Below, piece by piece: positions 43,049-52,299 of a stretch of DNA of 62,692 nt. Numbering within the stretch: the stretch's first letter is position 1; every line of letters begins with the position of its first letter. The notes under the pieces are model-generated. The model made no database searches. It had not been told where the DNA came from and saw nothing but the letters and a program-made list of their open reading frames with translations. Position numbers and translations under genes: made by a program. This DNA comes from an uncultured Sutterella sp. (GTDB taxonomy: Bacteria; Pseudomonadota; Gammaproteobacteria; Burkholderiales; Burkholderiaceae_F): assembly GCA_905212345.1 (NCBI GenBank), contig CAJMEC010000005.1, forward strand, positions 1 through 62,692, written 5' to 3'.

Positions 43049-44499
43049 GCTTACCAACACTTCCAGTTAATCGAATTGTCGATGTCACGATTCAGATGTC
43101 ACCGCTTGCGGCAGCGACCCGTAATTTCGGGGCGATGCTCATCGTCGGTGCTTCTGATGTCATTGACACTCAGGAGCGCGTCCGTGCTTACTCGAGCGTG
43201 ACTGACATCGCTAATGACTTCGGCACTTCTGCCCCTGAGTATCAGGCCGCAGTCGCTTTCTTTGCTCAATCTCCGCAACCGACAACGGTTCAAGTCGGAC
43301 GTTGGGCACGTTCTGCAACGAGCGGTCTCTATAAGGGCAAAATCCTGTCTACTTCCGATCAGGAAATGGACAACTTTACGACAATCTCTGCCGGTGCTTT
43401 TGACGTGACCATCGACGGCTCAGTCGTCAATGTCACCGCCGTCAATCTCTCTGCGCAGTCCAACCTTAACGGCGTGGCTTCTCAAGTCTCTGCCGCTTTG
43501 CAGTCCAAGGGCACGTGCGTTTGGAACGGTCAGCAGTTTGTTATTAAATCCGCTTCGACGGGTCAGACCTCTACGGTGTCCACCGTCACCAGTACGGAAC
43601 TCTCTCAAGCGATGGGCTTGGATAGTGGCACGATGGTCACGGGCGCACCTGCCGAAACGCTTGAAGAAGCAACCGTCGCCTTGTTGGACATCAACACGTG
43701 GTACGGTGCTTTTTACACGGGTGACATCGAAGATCAAGACGTTATCAACACAGCCGCCTTGATTAGCGCATCGACCCCTTCGCATATTTGTGCTTTCACA
43801 CTCAAAGAAACGGACGAGTTAGACGGTACGCAGACTTCGAGTCTTGGCTATGAATTGGCACAGCTAGGCAATAACCGAGTTTTGCCTATGTACTCAAGCA
43901 CAAACGACAATGCCGCCATGAGTGTCTTGGGTCGCATGAGTACCGTCAACTTTGAAGGCTCGAACACGACGATTACGCTCATGTTCAAGCAATGCCCGGG
44001 CGTAGAACCCGAGTATTTAAAGACTTCTCAGGCTAACGCTCTGCAAAGAAACAACGTCAACGTTTTCGCCGCTTATCAGAACGACACGTCGATTCTGCAA
44101 TATGGCACGATGTCGGGCGGTTGGTACATCGACGAAGTTCACGGGCTTGATTGGTTGCAAAACCGAGTCGAAACCGACTTGTGGAACTTGCTCTACACGT
44201 CCACGACTAAGATCGGTCAGGACGAAAGCGGGATGACCGCCATTTTGTCCACTGTAAACAGCTCGCTTGAAGCGGGCGTGCGCAATGGATTGATTGCTCC
44301 GGGCGTGTGGAACGGTGACGAGTTTGGCACGTTGAAGCGTGGCGACACGCTGACGACGGGCTTCTATGTCTACATCCAACCGCTCGAAGAACAGGCTCAG
44401 GCTGATCGTGAACAGCGTAAAGCTCCGCCGATTCAGATCGCCGTCAAGCTCAAGGGTGCGGTTCACTCCATCGACGTTACGATCACGGTTAACCGCTAA
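43045..44499 (+). CDS. contractile tail sheath protein (DUF3383)
   Basis: 484 residues. IVDVTIQMSPLAAATRNFG, YSSVTDIANDFGTSAPEYQA and TVQVGRWARSA are DUF3383 features; the C-terminal GFYVYIQPLEEQ follows. This identifies the phage as a myovirus. Confidence 0.9.
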   Translation: MSLPTLPVNRIVDVTIQMSPLAAATRNFGAMLIVGASDVIDTQERVRAYSSVTDIANDFGTSAPEYQAAVAFFAQSPQPTTVQVGRWARSATSGLYKGKILSTSDQEMDNFTTISAGAFDVTIDGSVVNVTAVNLSAQSNLNGVASQVSAALQSKGTCVWNGQQFVIKSASTGQTSTVSTVTSTELSQAMGLDSGTMVTGAPAETLEEATVALLDINTWYGAFYTGDIEDQDVINTAALISASTPSHICAFTLKETDELDGTQTSSLGYELAQLGNNRVLPMYSSTNDNAAMSVLGRMSTVNFEGSNTTITLMFKQCPGVEPEYLKTSQANALQRNNVNVFAAYQNDTSILQYGTMSGGWYIDEVHGLDWLQNRVETDLWNLLYTSTTKIGQDESGMTAILSTVNSSLEAGVRNGLIAPGVWNGDEFGTLKRGDTLTTGFYVYIQPLEEQAQADREQRKAPPIQIAVKLKGAVHSIDVTITVNR

Positions 44500-44509
44500 G
44501 AGGTAAAAA

Positions 44510-44947
44510 ATGGCCACTTATTCCTTTCAAAATGTCACGGCTACCTTGGTCGGTTCTGGCGTGGTGAATTTCGGCTACGGTGCTGGTAATGCCAAGGAAG
44601 GCATTACGGTCGAACCGAACGAGGACATCAACGCAATGTATATCGGCGCAGACGGCGAAGGTATGCACTCGCTGAAGTCCAACAAGTCGGGCACGGTAAC
44701 AATCCGATTAATGCGCACGTCTCCGCAAAACGCACAGCTTCAGCTCCTTTTTAACGCCCAGACGCTCTCATCGTCTTTGCACGGTAATAACGTCATTACG
44801 ATCCGAGACAAGGGCAACAACGAAGTTTGCGTTTGCCGTAACTGCGCTTTCAAGCGTGTTGCAAGCCGTAACTACGCAGAAGAAGGTCAAATCCAAGAAT
44901 GGACTTTTGACTGCATCAAGATCGACTTTAGTACGGGTGAATACTAA
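44510..44947 (+). CDS. tail tube protein (DUF3277)
   Basis: 145 residues. MATYSFQNVTATLVGSG, then EDINAMYIGADGEGMHSLKS and WTFDCIKIDFSTGEY fit DUF3277 tube proteins, which follow the sheath gene. Confidence 0.88.
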   Translation: MATYSFQNVTATLVGSGVVNFGYGAGNAKEGITVEPNEDINAMYIGADGEGMHSLKSNKSGTVTIRLMRTSPQNAQLQLLFNAQTLSSSLHGNNVITIRDKGNNEVCVCRNCAFKRVASRNYAEEGQIQEWTFDCIKIDFSTGEY

Positions 44948-45423
44948 TGCCTGAAAAACTCCTTCCCGAGCATTTAACGCTCGACGGTTGTGAGTACGTC
45001 CTTGGGCGACTGGATATGTTCCAGTCGCTCAATTTGACTCGTCTTGTTTCTCCTTTATTGCCGGTGTTGTTTAGCGATGTCTTTGGCAACGCTCTTAAGA
45101 CGTTGTTTGCATCAAAGGAACTCAAGGAAGCGAGTCTAGAGGACGTTATCGCAGAGATCAATCTCATTGTGAGCATCAGCGAGCCTGTTTTGGTGCGCTT
45201 TGCTCAACTCCCGGAAACTGACTACAAAAAGATCATCGACACTTGTCTCGGCTGTATCGAGCGCAAGCAAGGCGATCACTGGTTCAGGGTCTGGGAAAAC
45301 GGAGTACCTCGTTTCGACGACATGGAGACGGCAACGGTTTTAAACCTTGTTTTCCGTGTCATTGTGCGTGAACTCCGCCCTTTTATCGCCGCCTATGCGA
45401 AATCGGCACAGGAGGTGGCGTAA
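44947..45423 (+). CDS. tail assembly chaperone, zero-frame product
   Basis: 158 residues, helical (LDMFQSLNLTRLVSPLLPVLF). Position between tube and tape measure marks it as the G-like chaperone. Near its end the heptamer C CCT TTT (45378-45384) is a perfect X-XXY-YYZ slippery site in the right frame, allowing a -1 shift into the downstream extension ending at 45629. Confidence 0.82.
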   Translation: MPEKLLPEHLTLDGCEYVLGRLDMFQSLNLTRLVSPLLPVLFSDVFGNALKTLFASKELKEASLEDVIAEINLIVSISEPVLVRFAQLPETDYKKIIDTCLGCIERKQGDHWFRVWENGVPRFDDMETATVLNLVFRVIVRELRPFIAAYAKSAQEVA

Positions 45424-45629
45424 CGCAACCGGGAGACACGGGGAGCTTTCTCACTCTACCACACGGGTGGGACTATCTTTTGCGCCCCGTTTCTCGTGGT
45501 TTCTGCCGATATGAGAGTCTTTCCGACGGGTCTCTTACCCTCGAAGATCTACTCATCATGAATACTTACATCGACAATCAAACGTACAACACAAACCTTC
45601 TGATCGAACGGAGTCAAAAGCATGGGTAA
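45372..45629 (+). CDS. -1 frameshift extension of the tail chaperone (GT-like)
   Basis: The -1 frame is open from 45372 to a stop at 45627-45629, has no suitable start codon, and fills the 198-bp gap between chaperone and tape measure. After the shift it reads YRRLCEIGTGGGVTQPGD, later LPHGWDYLLRPVSRGF and TYIDNQTYNTNLLIERSQ, which looks like real coding sequence. Its stop overlaps the tape-measure start by 8 bp. Matches the G/GT arrangement of lambda and other tailed phages. Confidence 0.78.
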   Translation, partial: TPPFYRRLCEIGTGGGVTQPGDTGSFLTLPHGWDYLLRPVSRGFCRYESLSDGSLTLEDLLIMNTYIDNQTYNTNLLIERSQKHG

Positions 45630-47169
45630 TAGCATGAGCAACGTACTAGCCGGTTTCTTAGTGCGTCTAGGCTTCGACTACGACAAGGATGGGTTAAAGA
45701 AGTTCGAGGGTACTGTGAACGGCGTTGGCAAGGGCATGATGTCTCTTGCAAAGCGTGGAGTGGCCGCAGGGGTAGCTATCACGGCGGCAATCGCTAAGGC
45801 TAATTCCGAAGTCAACAAACTCTACACGCTCTCGAATCAGACAGGCGCAAGTGTTCACTCAATCCGAGTGCTTGGGAGCGCATTTTCAGCCGTTGGCGGT
45901 AGTGTTGATGACTTGCAAGGGGCTATCTCGTCTCTTGCTCAGAACATCAAGTACGGTAATTTTGAGCCGTATCTGAATAGCTTGGGCGTGAGTTTGCGTG
46001 ACGCTCAGGGCAACGCCCGAGACACGTCAGACGTGTTGCTCGATCTGCGTGACGTTTTAGTGTCGATGCCGCAAGAACAGGCTCGCCCGTTAGCAGAAGC
46101 TCTTGGGATTGGCGGTAGTGCGTTTGAAGCGATGATGAAGTCGGACTTTAACGCAGAACTGGCTCGCTCTAATGAGCTGTTCGGCGAGATGAATCAGATA
46201 ATCGGCAACTCATCGCTTTCTAGTCACAGACTGACTAACGAGTTCTCCCGTTTCGTTGACATTATGAAAACGGGGAGCTTGGCTATCGGTTCAAGCCTCG
46301 CTGACTTACTTAACTTAGATGACGTACTGGCAGGGATTAACGACAGCCTTGCGAAAGGTACGGTCGACTTCGTTAAGTGGCAACGTAGCGTCATTGAGAA
46401 CTCGAACGGGGTTCTGGATTGGGCAGAGCAGACTTTACAGCCTGCGATAGACGCTTACAAAGACACGATGACGAAGAAGCGCACGGTCGACGACCTGAGA
46501 CGTTTCTCTCGATGGTTTGTCGATACGTTTGCCCCTGATTCACAGAAGCCCAAGACAGTAGGAAACGCACAGGAAGCTCAGGCCGTTCACGATTCACGGT
46601 TGCTCGGCACTCGTGGGATGCGGAACAACAACCCCGGCAACCTGCGTCAAGGCGTTGGACAGGTCGGGACAGATTCGGGAGGCTATGCTGTATTCCCCTC
46701 ACGAGAAGCTGGCTATAACGCCGCCGCTCGGCAGCTTGTCGGCTATCACAACGCAGGGCTTGACACGATTAACGCCATTGTCTCCAAGTGGGCACCAGCA
46801 AGCGAGAACAACACTCAAGCCTATGTTTCCTCTGTTGTTCAGAGCATGAATCAAAAAGGCTTCAATGTCGGTGCTTTCTCAAAGTTGAATCTAAGAGACA
46901 GCGGAATGTTAAAGGCGTTGCTCGACTCAATGATTAACCACGAAGTGGGCAACGGTGCCGAGTCCTATTTCACAGGGTCGGCTTACGATACGATCATACA
47001 GCGACAGGCGCAGAACGATTGGACAAGCAGAGTCGTCACAAACAATGATCGATCACGAAACGTTAATGTCTCTCAAAACATAACGATTTATGCGTCAAAC
47101 CCCGAAGAAGTCCGTCGTGTAATTGACCCCATGAATACCGCTCAATACGCAACAAACAACGCTTTTTAA
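45622..47169 (+). CDS. tape measure protein with C-terminal lysozyme-like domain
   Basis: 515 residues. The N-terminal part (LAGFLVRLGFDYDKDGLKKF, then ANSEVNKLYTLSNQTGASV) is a tape-measure profile with hydrophobic helices. From about residue 330, GMRNNNPGNLRQG with SREAGYNAAARQLVGYH and APASENNTQAYVSSV is a peptidoglycan-hydrolase domain of virion lysins. A short tape measure implies a short tail. Confidence 0.85.
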   Translation: MGNSMSNVLAGFLVRLGFDYDKDGLKKFEGTVNGVGKGMMSLAKRGVAAGVAITAAIAKANSEVNKLYTLSNQTGASVHSIRVLGSAFSAVGGSVDDLQGAISSLAQNIKYGNFEPYLNSLGVSLRDAQGNARDTSDVLLDLRDVLVSMPQEQARPLAEALGIGGSAFEAMMKSDFNAELARSNELFGEMNQIIGNSSLSSHRLTNEFSRFVDIMKTGSLAIGSSLADLLNLDDVLAGINDSLAKGTVDFVKWQRSVIENSNGVLDWAEQTLQPAIDAYKDTMTKKRTVDDLRRFSRWFVDTFAPDSQKPKTVGNAQEAQAVHDSRLLGTRGMRNNNPGNLRQGVGQVGTDSGGYAVFPSREAGYNAAARQLVGYHNAGLDTINAIVSKWAPASENNTQAYVSSVVQSMNQKGFNVGAFSKLNLRDSGMLKALLDSMINHEVGNGAESYFTGSAYDTIIQRQAQNDWTSRVVTNNDRSRNVNVSQNITIYASNPEEVRRVIDPMNTAQYATNNAF

Positions 47170-47179
47170 GGAATTTTGA

Positions 47180-47740
47180 ATGCCTAGCTTACCTTACAGC
47201 TTAGAAGCACTCATTTTTGGGCGTAATCGATCTATCGCCGGGATTATCCCAGACGTGACGATCAGCGAAGAGCATAGCGACAGCCTGACGGTGACAAAAC
47301 ACCCTGTCGACATCGGGGCGAACATCTCCGATCATGCTTTCAAAAACCCAGCGGTTGTTCGATGCCAGTTCGGGTGGTCAGACAGCTCACGGCTGATTAA
47401 CTCGCTCTTAGATACCTCCATTTTTAAAGGTATGCAGACAACGCAGGACGTTTATAAAAGTCTGCTAGAGCTGATGACGAACCGTATCCCGATTGAACTG
47501 CAAACAGGGAAACGGAAATACGAGAACGTTCTGCTAACAGAGCTAAGAACGACAACGACCGAGAATACTGAGTCTTGTTTAATTGTTGATTGCGTCTTTG
47601 AGGAAATCATCACGGCTCGGGTGCAGACCGTCACGCTTGCGTCTGAGTATCAAAAGAACGCATCTAAGACCGCATCGGTGACCAATGGCGGGCAACGCTC
47701 CGCTTCGCCGATCTCAGCAACCGGAGCCGCACGCCAATGA
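47180..47740 (+). CDS. baseplate protein, Dit-like N-terminal domain
   Basis: 186 residues. IPDVTISEEHSDSLTVTKHPV and ISDHAFKNPAVVRCQFGWSD are typical of Dit-like baseplate hub proteins. Located first after the tape measure. Overlaps the next gene by 4 bp. Confidence 0.78.
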   Translation: MPSLPYSLEALIFGRNRSIAGIIPDVTISEEHSDSLTVTKHPVDIGANISDHAFKNPAVVRCQFGWSDSSRLINSLLDTSIFKGMQTTQDVYKSLLELMTNRIPIELQTGKRKYENVLLTELRTTTTENTESCLIVDCVFEEIITARVQTVTLASEYQKNASKTASVTNGGQRSASPISATGAARQ

Positions 47741-48054
47741 CAATGTACAAAATCCCCTTGACGACGGGCGCACAGTCCTTCTCGATCAATCTGGGCGACG
47801 TGCAGTACCGCATGACGCTGATTTATCGGGACGCTGACGGTGGTGGTTGGTTTCTCGATATGGAACGGGTCGACGAGACAGACGCCATTTATGGCATTCC
47901 GCTTTTACTCGGCGTTGATCTTTTAGCGCAGTTCGCTCATAAGAACTTCGGACATCTTTACGTCAACATGGACGGCGGAGTTAATCACCGCCCAACATAC
48001 GAAGAGATGGGCAATACAGTCATTCTGACTTGGACAAACGACGATGCCGAATGA
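47737..48054 (+). CDS. baseplate plug protein (Pam3 gp18-like)
   Basis: 105 residues. IPLTTGAQSFSINLGDVQYR, TLIYRDADGGGWFLDM and IYGIPLLLGVDLLAQF match the baseplate plug family known from cyanophage Pam3. Confidence 0.8.
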   Translation: MTMYKIPLTTGAQSFSINLGDVQYRMTLIYRDADGGGWFLDMERVDETDAIYGIPLLLGVDLLAQFAHKNFGHLYVNMDGGVNHRPTYEEMGNTVILTWTNDDAE

Positions 48055-49051
48055 AAACCTCCCGAATCAATGGCTGCGCTACTGCCGCCTGACCGTATCG
48101 ACAGAAAGCGTCGAGGGTACGAACGAGCAGATGATACAAGCGATTGATCTGTCCGAGTTTCGCATTCGCTTCCTTGTCGATCAGGCGTGCGTAGGAAAGC
48201 CGACAACCGCCGAGATTTCGGTCTATAACATCGCTCAGTCAACGATTGATCTAATCCCCGGAGCGACCAATCAGGACATTCGCAACCGCAATATTCTGGT
48301 TACACTCGAGGGCGGTTATCAATCTAACCACGCAATCATTTTTCAAGGTGAATTGTGGTGGAAAACGACAGGACGAGAGAACGAGACAGACACGTATCTC
48401 ACGCTTGTCTGTGCTTCTGGCAGTCGCAATCAGGGCTATGCAGTCGTAAACGCCTCGATCCCGAAAGGCGCAACACAGCAGGACGTTCTGAACATTGTCG
48501 CTAAGTCGATGACAGAGAAAGGCGTGTCGGTAGCGAATAAGCCGACGCTCATGGCGACCAAGCTCCCACGTGGCAAGGTCATTTATAAGATGACCAAGGA
48601 CGCTATGGAAGGACTTGCAGATACGAATAACTTCGACTGGTACATCGGCACGAACGGTCTCGTTACAGTCCCGAAAGACAGCTCTTTCGACCCCAACACC
48701 GAAGCGATTCTGCTTAACGTCACGTCGGGCATGATCGGGCGACCGAAACTCACGACCCTAGGCGTGAATGTTGACTGTCTTATGAATCCGCTGATTGACG
48801 TGGGCACGATTGTCCACATCAACAATAACGAGATTCTCAGAGAAAACTACGACACGTCGATGGGTGCAGTCCGAGAAAACTACGCTCGAACGACCTTATA
48901 TGAGGGCGCAGACGGTTTTTACCGAGTTATTGCAAGACAACATATTGGCGACACCCGAGGGAACGACTGGTACACGAGTTTGATTTGCGTGGCAGTCGTA
49001 GGCACGCAACCTCTGACCCCCGGTGTTAATAACTTCTTCCCGAACACATGA
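48044..49051 (+). CDS. baseplate hub protein (gp27/gpD-like)
   Basis: 335 residues. FRIRFLVDQACVGKPTTAEI, SVYNIAQSTIDLI, and later FDWYIGTNGLVTVPKDS resemble phage late control protein D-type hubs. It precedes the spike gene, as expected. Confidence 0.8.
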   Translation: MPNENLPNQWLRYCRLTVSTESVEGTNEQMIQAIDLSEFRIRFLVDQACVGKPTTAEISVYNIAQSTIDLIPGATNQDIRNRNILVTLEGGYQSNHAIIFQGELWWKTTGRENETDTYLTLVCASGSRNQGYAVVNASIPKGATQQDVLNIVAKSMTEKGVSVANKPTLMATKLPRGKVIYKMTKDAMEGLADTNNFDWYIGTNGLVTVPKDSSFDPNTEAILLNVTSGMIGRPKLTTLGVNVDCLMNPLIDVGTIVHINNNEILRENYDTSMGAVRENYARTTLYEGADGFYRVIARQHIGDTRGNDWYTSLICVAVVGTQPLTPGVNNFFPNT

Positions 49052-49860
49052 TTAAGAAAAACGTAGCAATCGGCGACCCCAATCAGCTTCTGAATCAAGC
49101 GATTAACGCTCGACTGGCAGGGGTATGGACAGCCCTCCCGGGCATTATCCAGAGCTTCGACCCTGAAACGCTTACGTGCGAAGTACAGCCTGCGATTCAA
49201 GGGCGACAGCGTGACGCAGATGGGACGATTAAACAGGTTAATTTACCCCTGTTGCTCGATTGTCCCGTCGTCTTTCCGCACGCAGGGGCTTGCTCTCTAA
49301 CCTTCCCGATCAAGGTAGGCGATGAGTGCTTGGTTGTCTTTGCCTGTCGAGGGATTGATTTTTGGTGGCAAAGCGGCGGAGTTCAGCCGCCGCCCGAGCC
49401 ACGAATGCACGATTTGTCGGACGGCTTCGGTATCCCTGGGGCGGATTCACAGCCGAAAAAGATATCGAACGTCAGCACCGAAGCGGTACAGCTTAGAAGT
49501 GACGACGGCCAAGCGTTCGTTGAGATCAATCCAACGACACACAACATCAAAGCCCAGACAACAGCAAATCTAGACGCCACCGTTGGCGGAAACAGCACTA
49601 TCGAGGTAACAGGCAGCGTCACGATAAAGGCTGCAAGCGTCACGATTGATAGCCCGAGCACGCATATCACGGGGACGCTGCAAGTCGATCAGCTCGTGAC
49701 GGCGCAGCAAGGCATAACCTCGACGGGCGGCTCAGGCGTTCAAGTCATCGGGCCAATTACGGCGAGCGGAGACATAACGGCAGGCTCTATCAGTCTGCAA
49801 CAGCATACACACAACGGCGTACAGCCCGGCGGTGGGAACACAGGGCAACCTCAAGGATAA
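49048..49860 (+). CDS. membrane-puncturing spike protein (Gp138/gpV-like)
   Basis: 270 residues. An N-terminal OB-like region (PGIIQSFDPETLTCEVQP), DECLVVFACRGIDFWWQSGG, then a triple-helix-like repeat region (IEVTGSVTIKAASVTIDSP) and a tip with QHTHNGVQPGGG, where the HxH motif binds iron at the apex in such spikes. Confidence 0.87.
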   Translation: MIKKNVAIGDPNQLLNQAINARLAGVWTALPGIIQSFDPETLTCEVQPAIQGRQRDADGTIKQVNLPLLLDCPVVFPHAGACSLTFPIKVGDECLVVFACRGIDFWWQSGGVQPPPEPRMHDLSDGFGIPGADSQPKKISNVSTEAVQLRSDDGQAFVEINPTTHNIKAQTTANLDATVGGNSTIEVTGSVTIKAASVTIDSPSTHITGTLQVDQLVTAQQGITSTGGSGVQVIGPITASGDITAGSISLQQHTHNGVQPGGGNTGQPQG

Positions 49861-49864
49861 AAAT

Positions 49865-50608
49865 ATGAGAGTTAGATTCGTTGATCACTACATTTTTGCT
49901 GATGATGCTGAATTTGAAGCGAAACACAAAAGAGACGAAAGTGGAAAATTTTCTAAAACCGAATCTAAACAAAATACTGCTAACGAGAATAATGCTAACA
50001 AAAATAAAAAATAGCCGGCCGAAAAGGGAAGCTTAGAAACTTTCGAAGGCTCTGTAAAAGACTTTAAGGTTCGTGCTTCAGCAGTTTACAAAGAACATCT
50101 CTCTATGTTAAAAAATGGCGAAAATCCGTCTACAGTTCTTCGGTCTGCGGCTCAAAAGTTATCAGGTGTCATTTCGGTTAATAGAGCTGTTATCAAAACT
50201 GGCAAAGTTATTATTGGCGAAGAATTCATACGAGAGTCATGTAAATACATTGCGAATAAAAAACTAACGGAAGAGCAAAAAATTGAAATAGCGAAAAAAC
50301 AACTAGCTGGAATGTCTCATATAGGTGATTTACTTGACCAAGGGGAAAACACCGGTTGGAACCATCAAAGTGATCACAATCCAGAAAAGGATTTCACTAC
50401 CTTTTATAAACGATTTCCATATGAAGGGAAAAATCCTGTTTTTGCAGTTGACGTTTTTAGAGAACACGAAAACGAAGAAAGTTTACACAGAGCCTACAAC
50501 GTCACAAATGAGGAAAATAGAGGCTTTTTGAAGAAAGCAAATATTTTGAAAATAAGAATTGGAGATTCTATTTCTAAATATGAAATTGTGCGAGTGCGAG
50601 TAACCTAA
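49865..50608 (+). pseudogene. cargo gene with an in-frame amber codon, unknown toxin-like protein
   Basis: The frame encodes 49 residues (MRVRFVDHYIFADDAEFEAK, HKRDESGKFSKTES), then TAG at 50012-50014, then continues without stop to 50608 (PAEKGSLETFEG onward; later GENTGWNHQSDHNPEKDFTT). The HKRDESGKF motif is familiar from N-termini or linkers of phage-associated effector proteins, and the C-terminal part may be a small nuclease/toxin-like fold, but I cannot name it. The region is distinctly AT-rich against its neighbours, so it looks like inserted cargo between spike and wedge genes. Either decayed or read through. Confidence 0.55.
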
Positions 50609-50613
50609 AACAA

Positions 50614-50732
50614 GAAACCCGGCTGGTGAGGCGTTGACATTGGCGTTGCTCACGTTGACCGGGTTTCCAGTTGTATTCCTCTCTTGACGGCGTCATCCAG
50701 CCAGCGCACATTCCTAGACTCAAGAATACAAC
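50614..50732 (+). ncRNA. two-hairpin structured spacer, candidate RNA
   Basis: Two perfect 9-bp stems lie next to each other: GAAACCCGG (50614-50622) / CCGGGTTTC (50659-50667) enclosing GTGAG/CTCAC, and GTTGTATTC (50670-50678) / GAATACAAC (50724-50732) with an inner TTGA/TCAA. GGCTGG (50621-50626) can also pair with CCAGCC (50697-50702), making a pseudoknot or alternative fold. No T tract follows, so it is not an ordinary terminator. Confidence 0.5.
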
Positions 50733-50770
50733 CTTTGCTTCTATTTTATTATTTCTCGCAAAAAAAATAA

Positions 50771-51121
50771 ATGAAAGTACGAAAACTTACAGCCTCTGGT
50801 GACTATCGTCTCGGACACGGCGACAAAGACTTCCTTGTTGATAACGCCGAGGGAGTGGCTCAGAACGTCATGACTCGCCTTGCGCTGTGGCAGGGTCAAT
50901 GGTTCCTCGATACCTCCGAGGGAACGCCTTGGCTTCAGCAAATCCTTGGCAAGCACTCCGTTGTCGACCAGATCATTAAGTCGAGAATCTTAGACACGCC
51001 CGGAGTGGTCGCTATCTCGTCTTATGAGTCGATTATTAACCCCGATACACGCTCGATGACCATCACAGCAACCATCGAAACCGAGTTCGGGCAGTCCACT
51101 ATTACGAGTGAAATAGCATGA
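50771..51121 (+). CDS. baseplate wedge protein, gp25/lysozyme-like fold
   Basis: 116 residues. DFLVDNAEGVAQNVMTRLAL and WFLDTSEGTPWLQQILGK match the gp25/W family that joins baseplate to sheath. Overlaps the next start by 4 bp. Confidence 0.85.
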   Translation: MKVRKLTASGDYRLGHGDKDFLVDNAEGVAQNVMTRLALWQGQWFLDTSEGTPWLQQILGKHSVVDQIIKSRILDTPGVVAISSYESIINPDTRSMTITATIETEFGQSTITSEIA

Positions 51122-52299
51122 TCTCAAATCCCGTTTTTACCGTTTCAGAAAACGGCATTCAAGCCCCGTCTTACGCTGAAATTTTCGAATACTTTCAAAG
51201 TCAAGCAAGAGAAATTTTCGGCCAAGACGTGAATATAGACGCAGACACGCAAGACGGACAGTTAATCGCCATTTTCGCTCTTGCACTAAGTGACGTAAAC
51301 GCCCAAGCGATTGCAACCTACAATCAATTTAACCCGAATACAGCCGTCGGCGTGGGCTTGGATTCTGCCGTTAAGACGAACGGCATCACACGTCACACAG
51401 CGACCAATTCGACGGTTGACCTCGTGCTGATCGGTCAAGCAGGAACAGTTATTACGAACGGCGTGGCGACCGATGACAACGAAAACCGATGGTTGCTGCC
51501 CGATCAAGTGATTATCCCTGTAAGCGGTGAAATTACCGTCACAGCAACCGCCGAAGAAGTTGGGGCTATTGAAGCTTCTCCGAACACAATTACGCAAATT
51601 GGCACGCCCACACTAGGTTGGCAGTCAGTCAATAACCCGACACAGGCAACCGTAGGCGTGGCAGTTGAAACAGACGCCGAACTTCGTCAACGTCAATCGA
51701 GAAGTACAGAGCTACCCAGCGTTTCGCTATGGGAAGGCATTATCGGCTCCCTTCTTAATATTCAGGGAGTTGTTCGAGTGTCTGGCGTTAAAAACGACGA
51801 AGACGAGCCTAGCCCTGAAGGTGTTCCAGGCCACACAATCGCCATGATTGTAGACGGGGGGAATGTAGACGAAATTGGAGAAACAATTTTCTTAAAGAAG
51901 GGCGAAGGGGTTGGCACTTACGGTAGTGTTCAAACGACGTATATAGATACTTACGGCTTCCCCAACGTGATTAAGTTCTCACGCCCAACAATCGTCAACG
52001 CTTACGTAACTCTGACTATTACACCCTCATCGACTTACATTAGCACTGTAGCCGATGAGATCAAGCAACGAATTGTTGACTACATCAATAGCCTTGCCAT
52101 CGGTGAAAGCGTAAATATCGCCCGTGTTTTATCGAGTGCGGTAAAAGACTGTACGACGGGCGTAGACGATCGGTTTGACGTGACCGCCATTGTCATGGGT
52201 GAAGCGTCAGGATCACAAACAGCCGCCAGCATTCCTATCGAGTGGAATGAAGCGGCAATGTGTGACGTTGAAAACATAACGGTGAATTTAAATGAGTAA
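51118..52299 (+). CDS. baseplate J-family protein (gp47-like)
   Basis: 393 residues. IFEYFQSQAREIFGQDVNID, GQLIAIFALALSDVNAQAIA, then VETDAELRQRQSRSTELPS and GVVRVSGVKNDED are classic Baseplate_J motifs. Confidence 0.93.
   Translation: MISNPVFTVSENGIQAPSYAEIFEYFQSQAREIFGQDVNIDADTQDGQLIAIFALALSDVNAQAIATYNQFNPNTAVGVGLDSAVKTNGITRHTATNSTVDLVLIGQAGTVITNGVATDDNENRWLLPDQVIIPVSGEITVTATAEEVGAIEASPNTITQIGTPTLGWQSVNNPTQATVGVAVETDAELRQRQSRSTELPSVSLWEGIIGSLLNIQGVVRVSGVKNDEDEPSPEGVPGHTIAMIVDGGNVDEIGETIFLKKGEGVGTYGSVQTTYIDTYGFPNVIKFSRPTIVNAYVTLTITPSSTYISTVADEIKQRIVDYINSLAIGESVNIARVLSSAVKDCTTGVDDRFDVTAIVMGEASGSQTAASIPIEWNEAAMCDVENITVNLNE

Noticed and set aside
50614..50667. Hammerhead ribozyme suggested by CTGGTGAG next to GAAAC
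   Set aside because: The core needs CTGANGA followed by a stem and then GAAA. Here the invariant A is G, and GAAAC precedes instead of follows, so the order does not fit.
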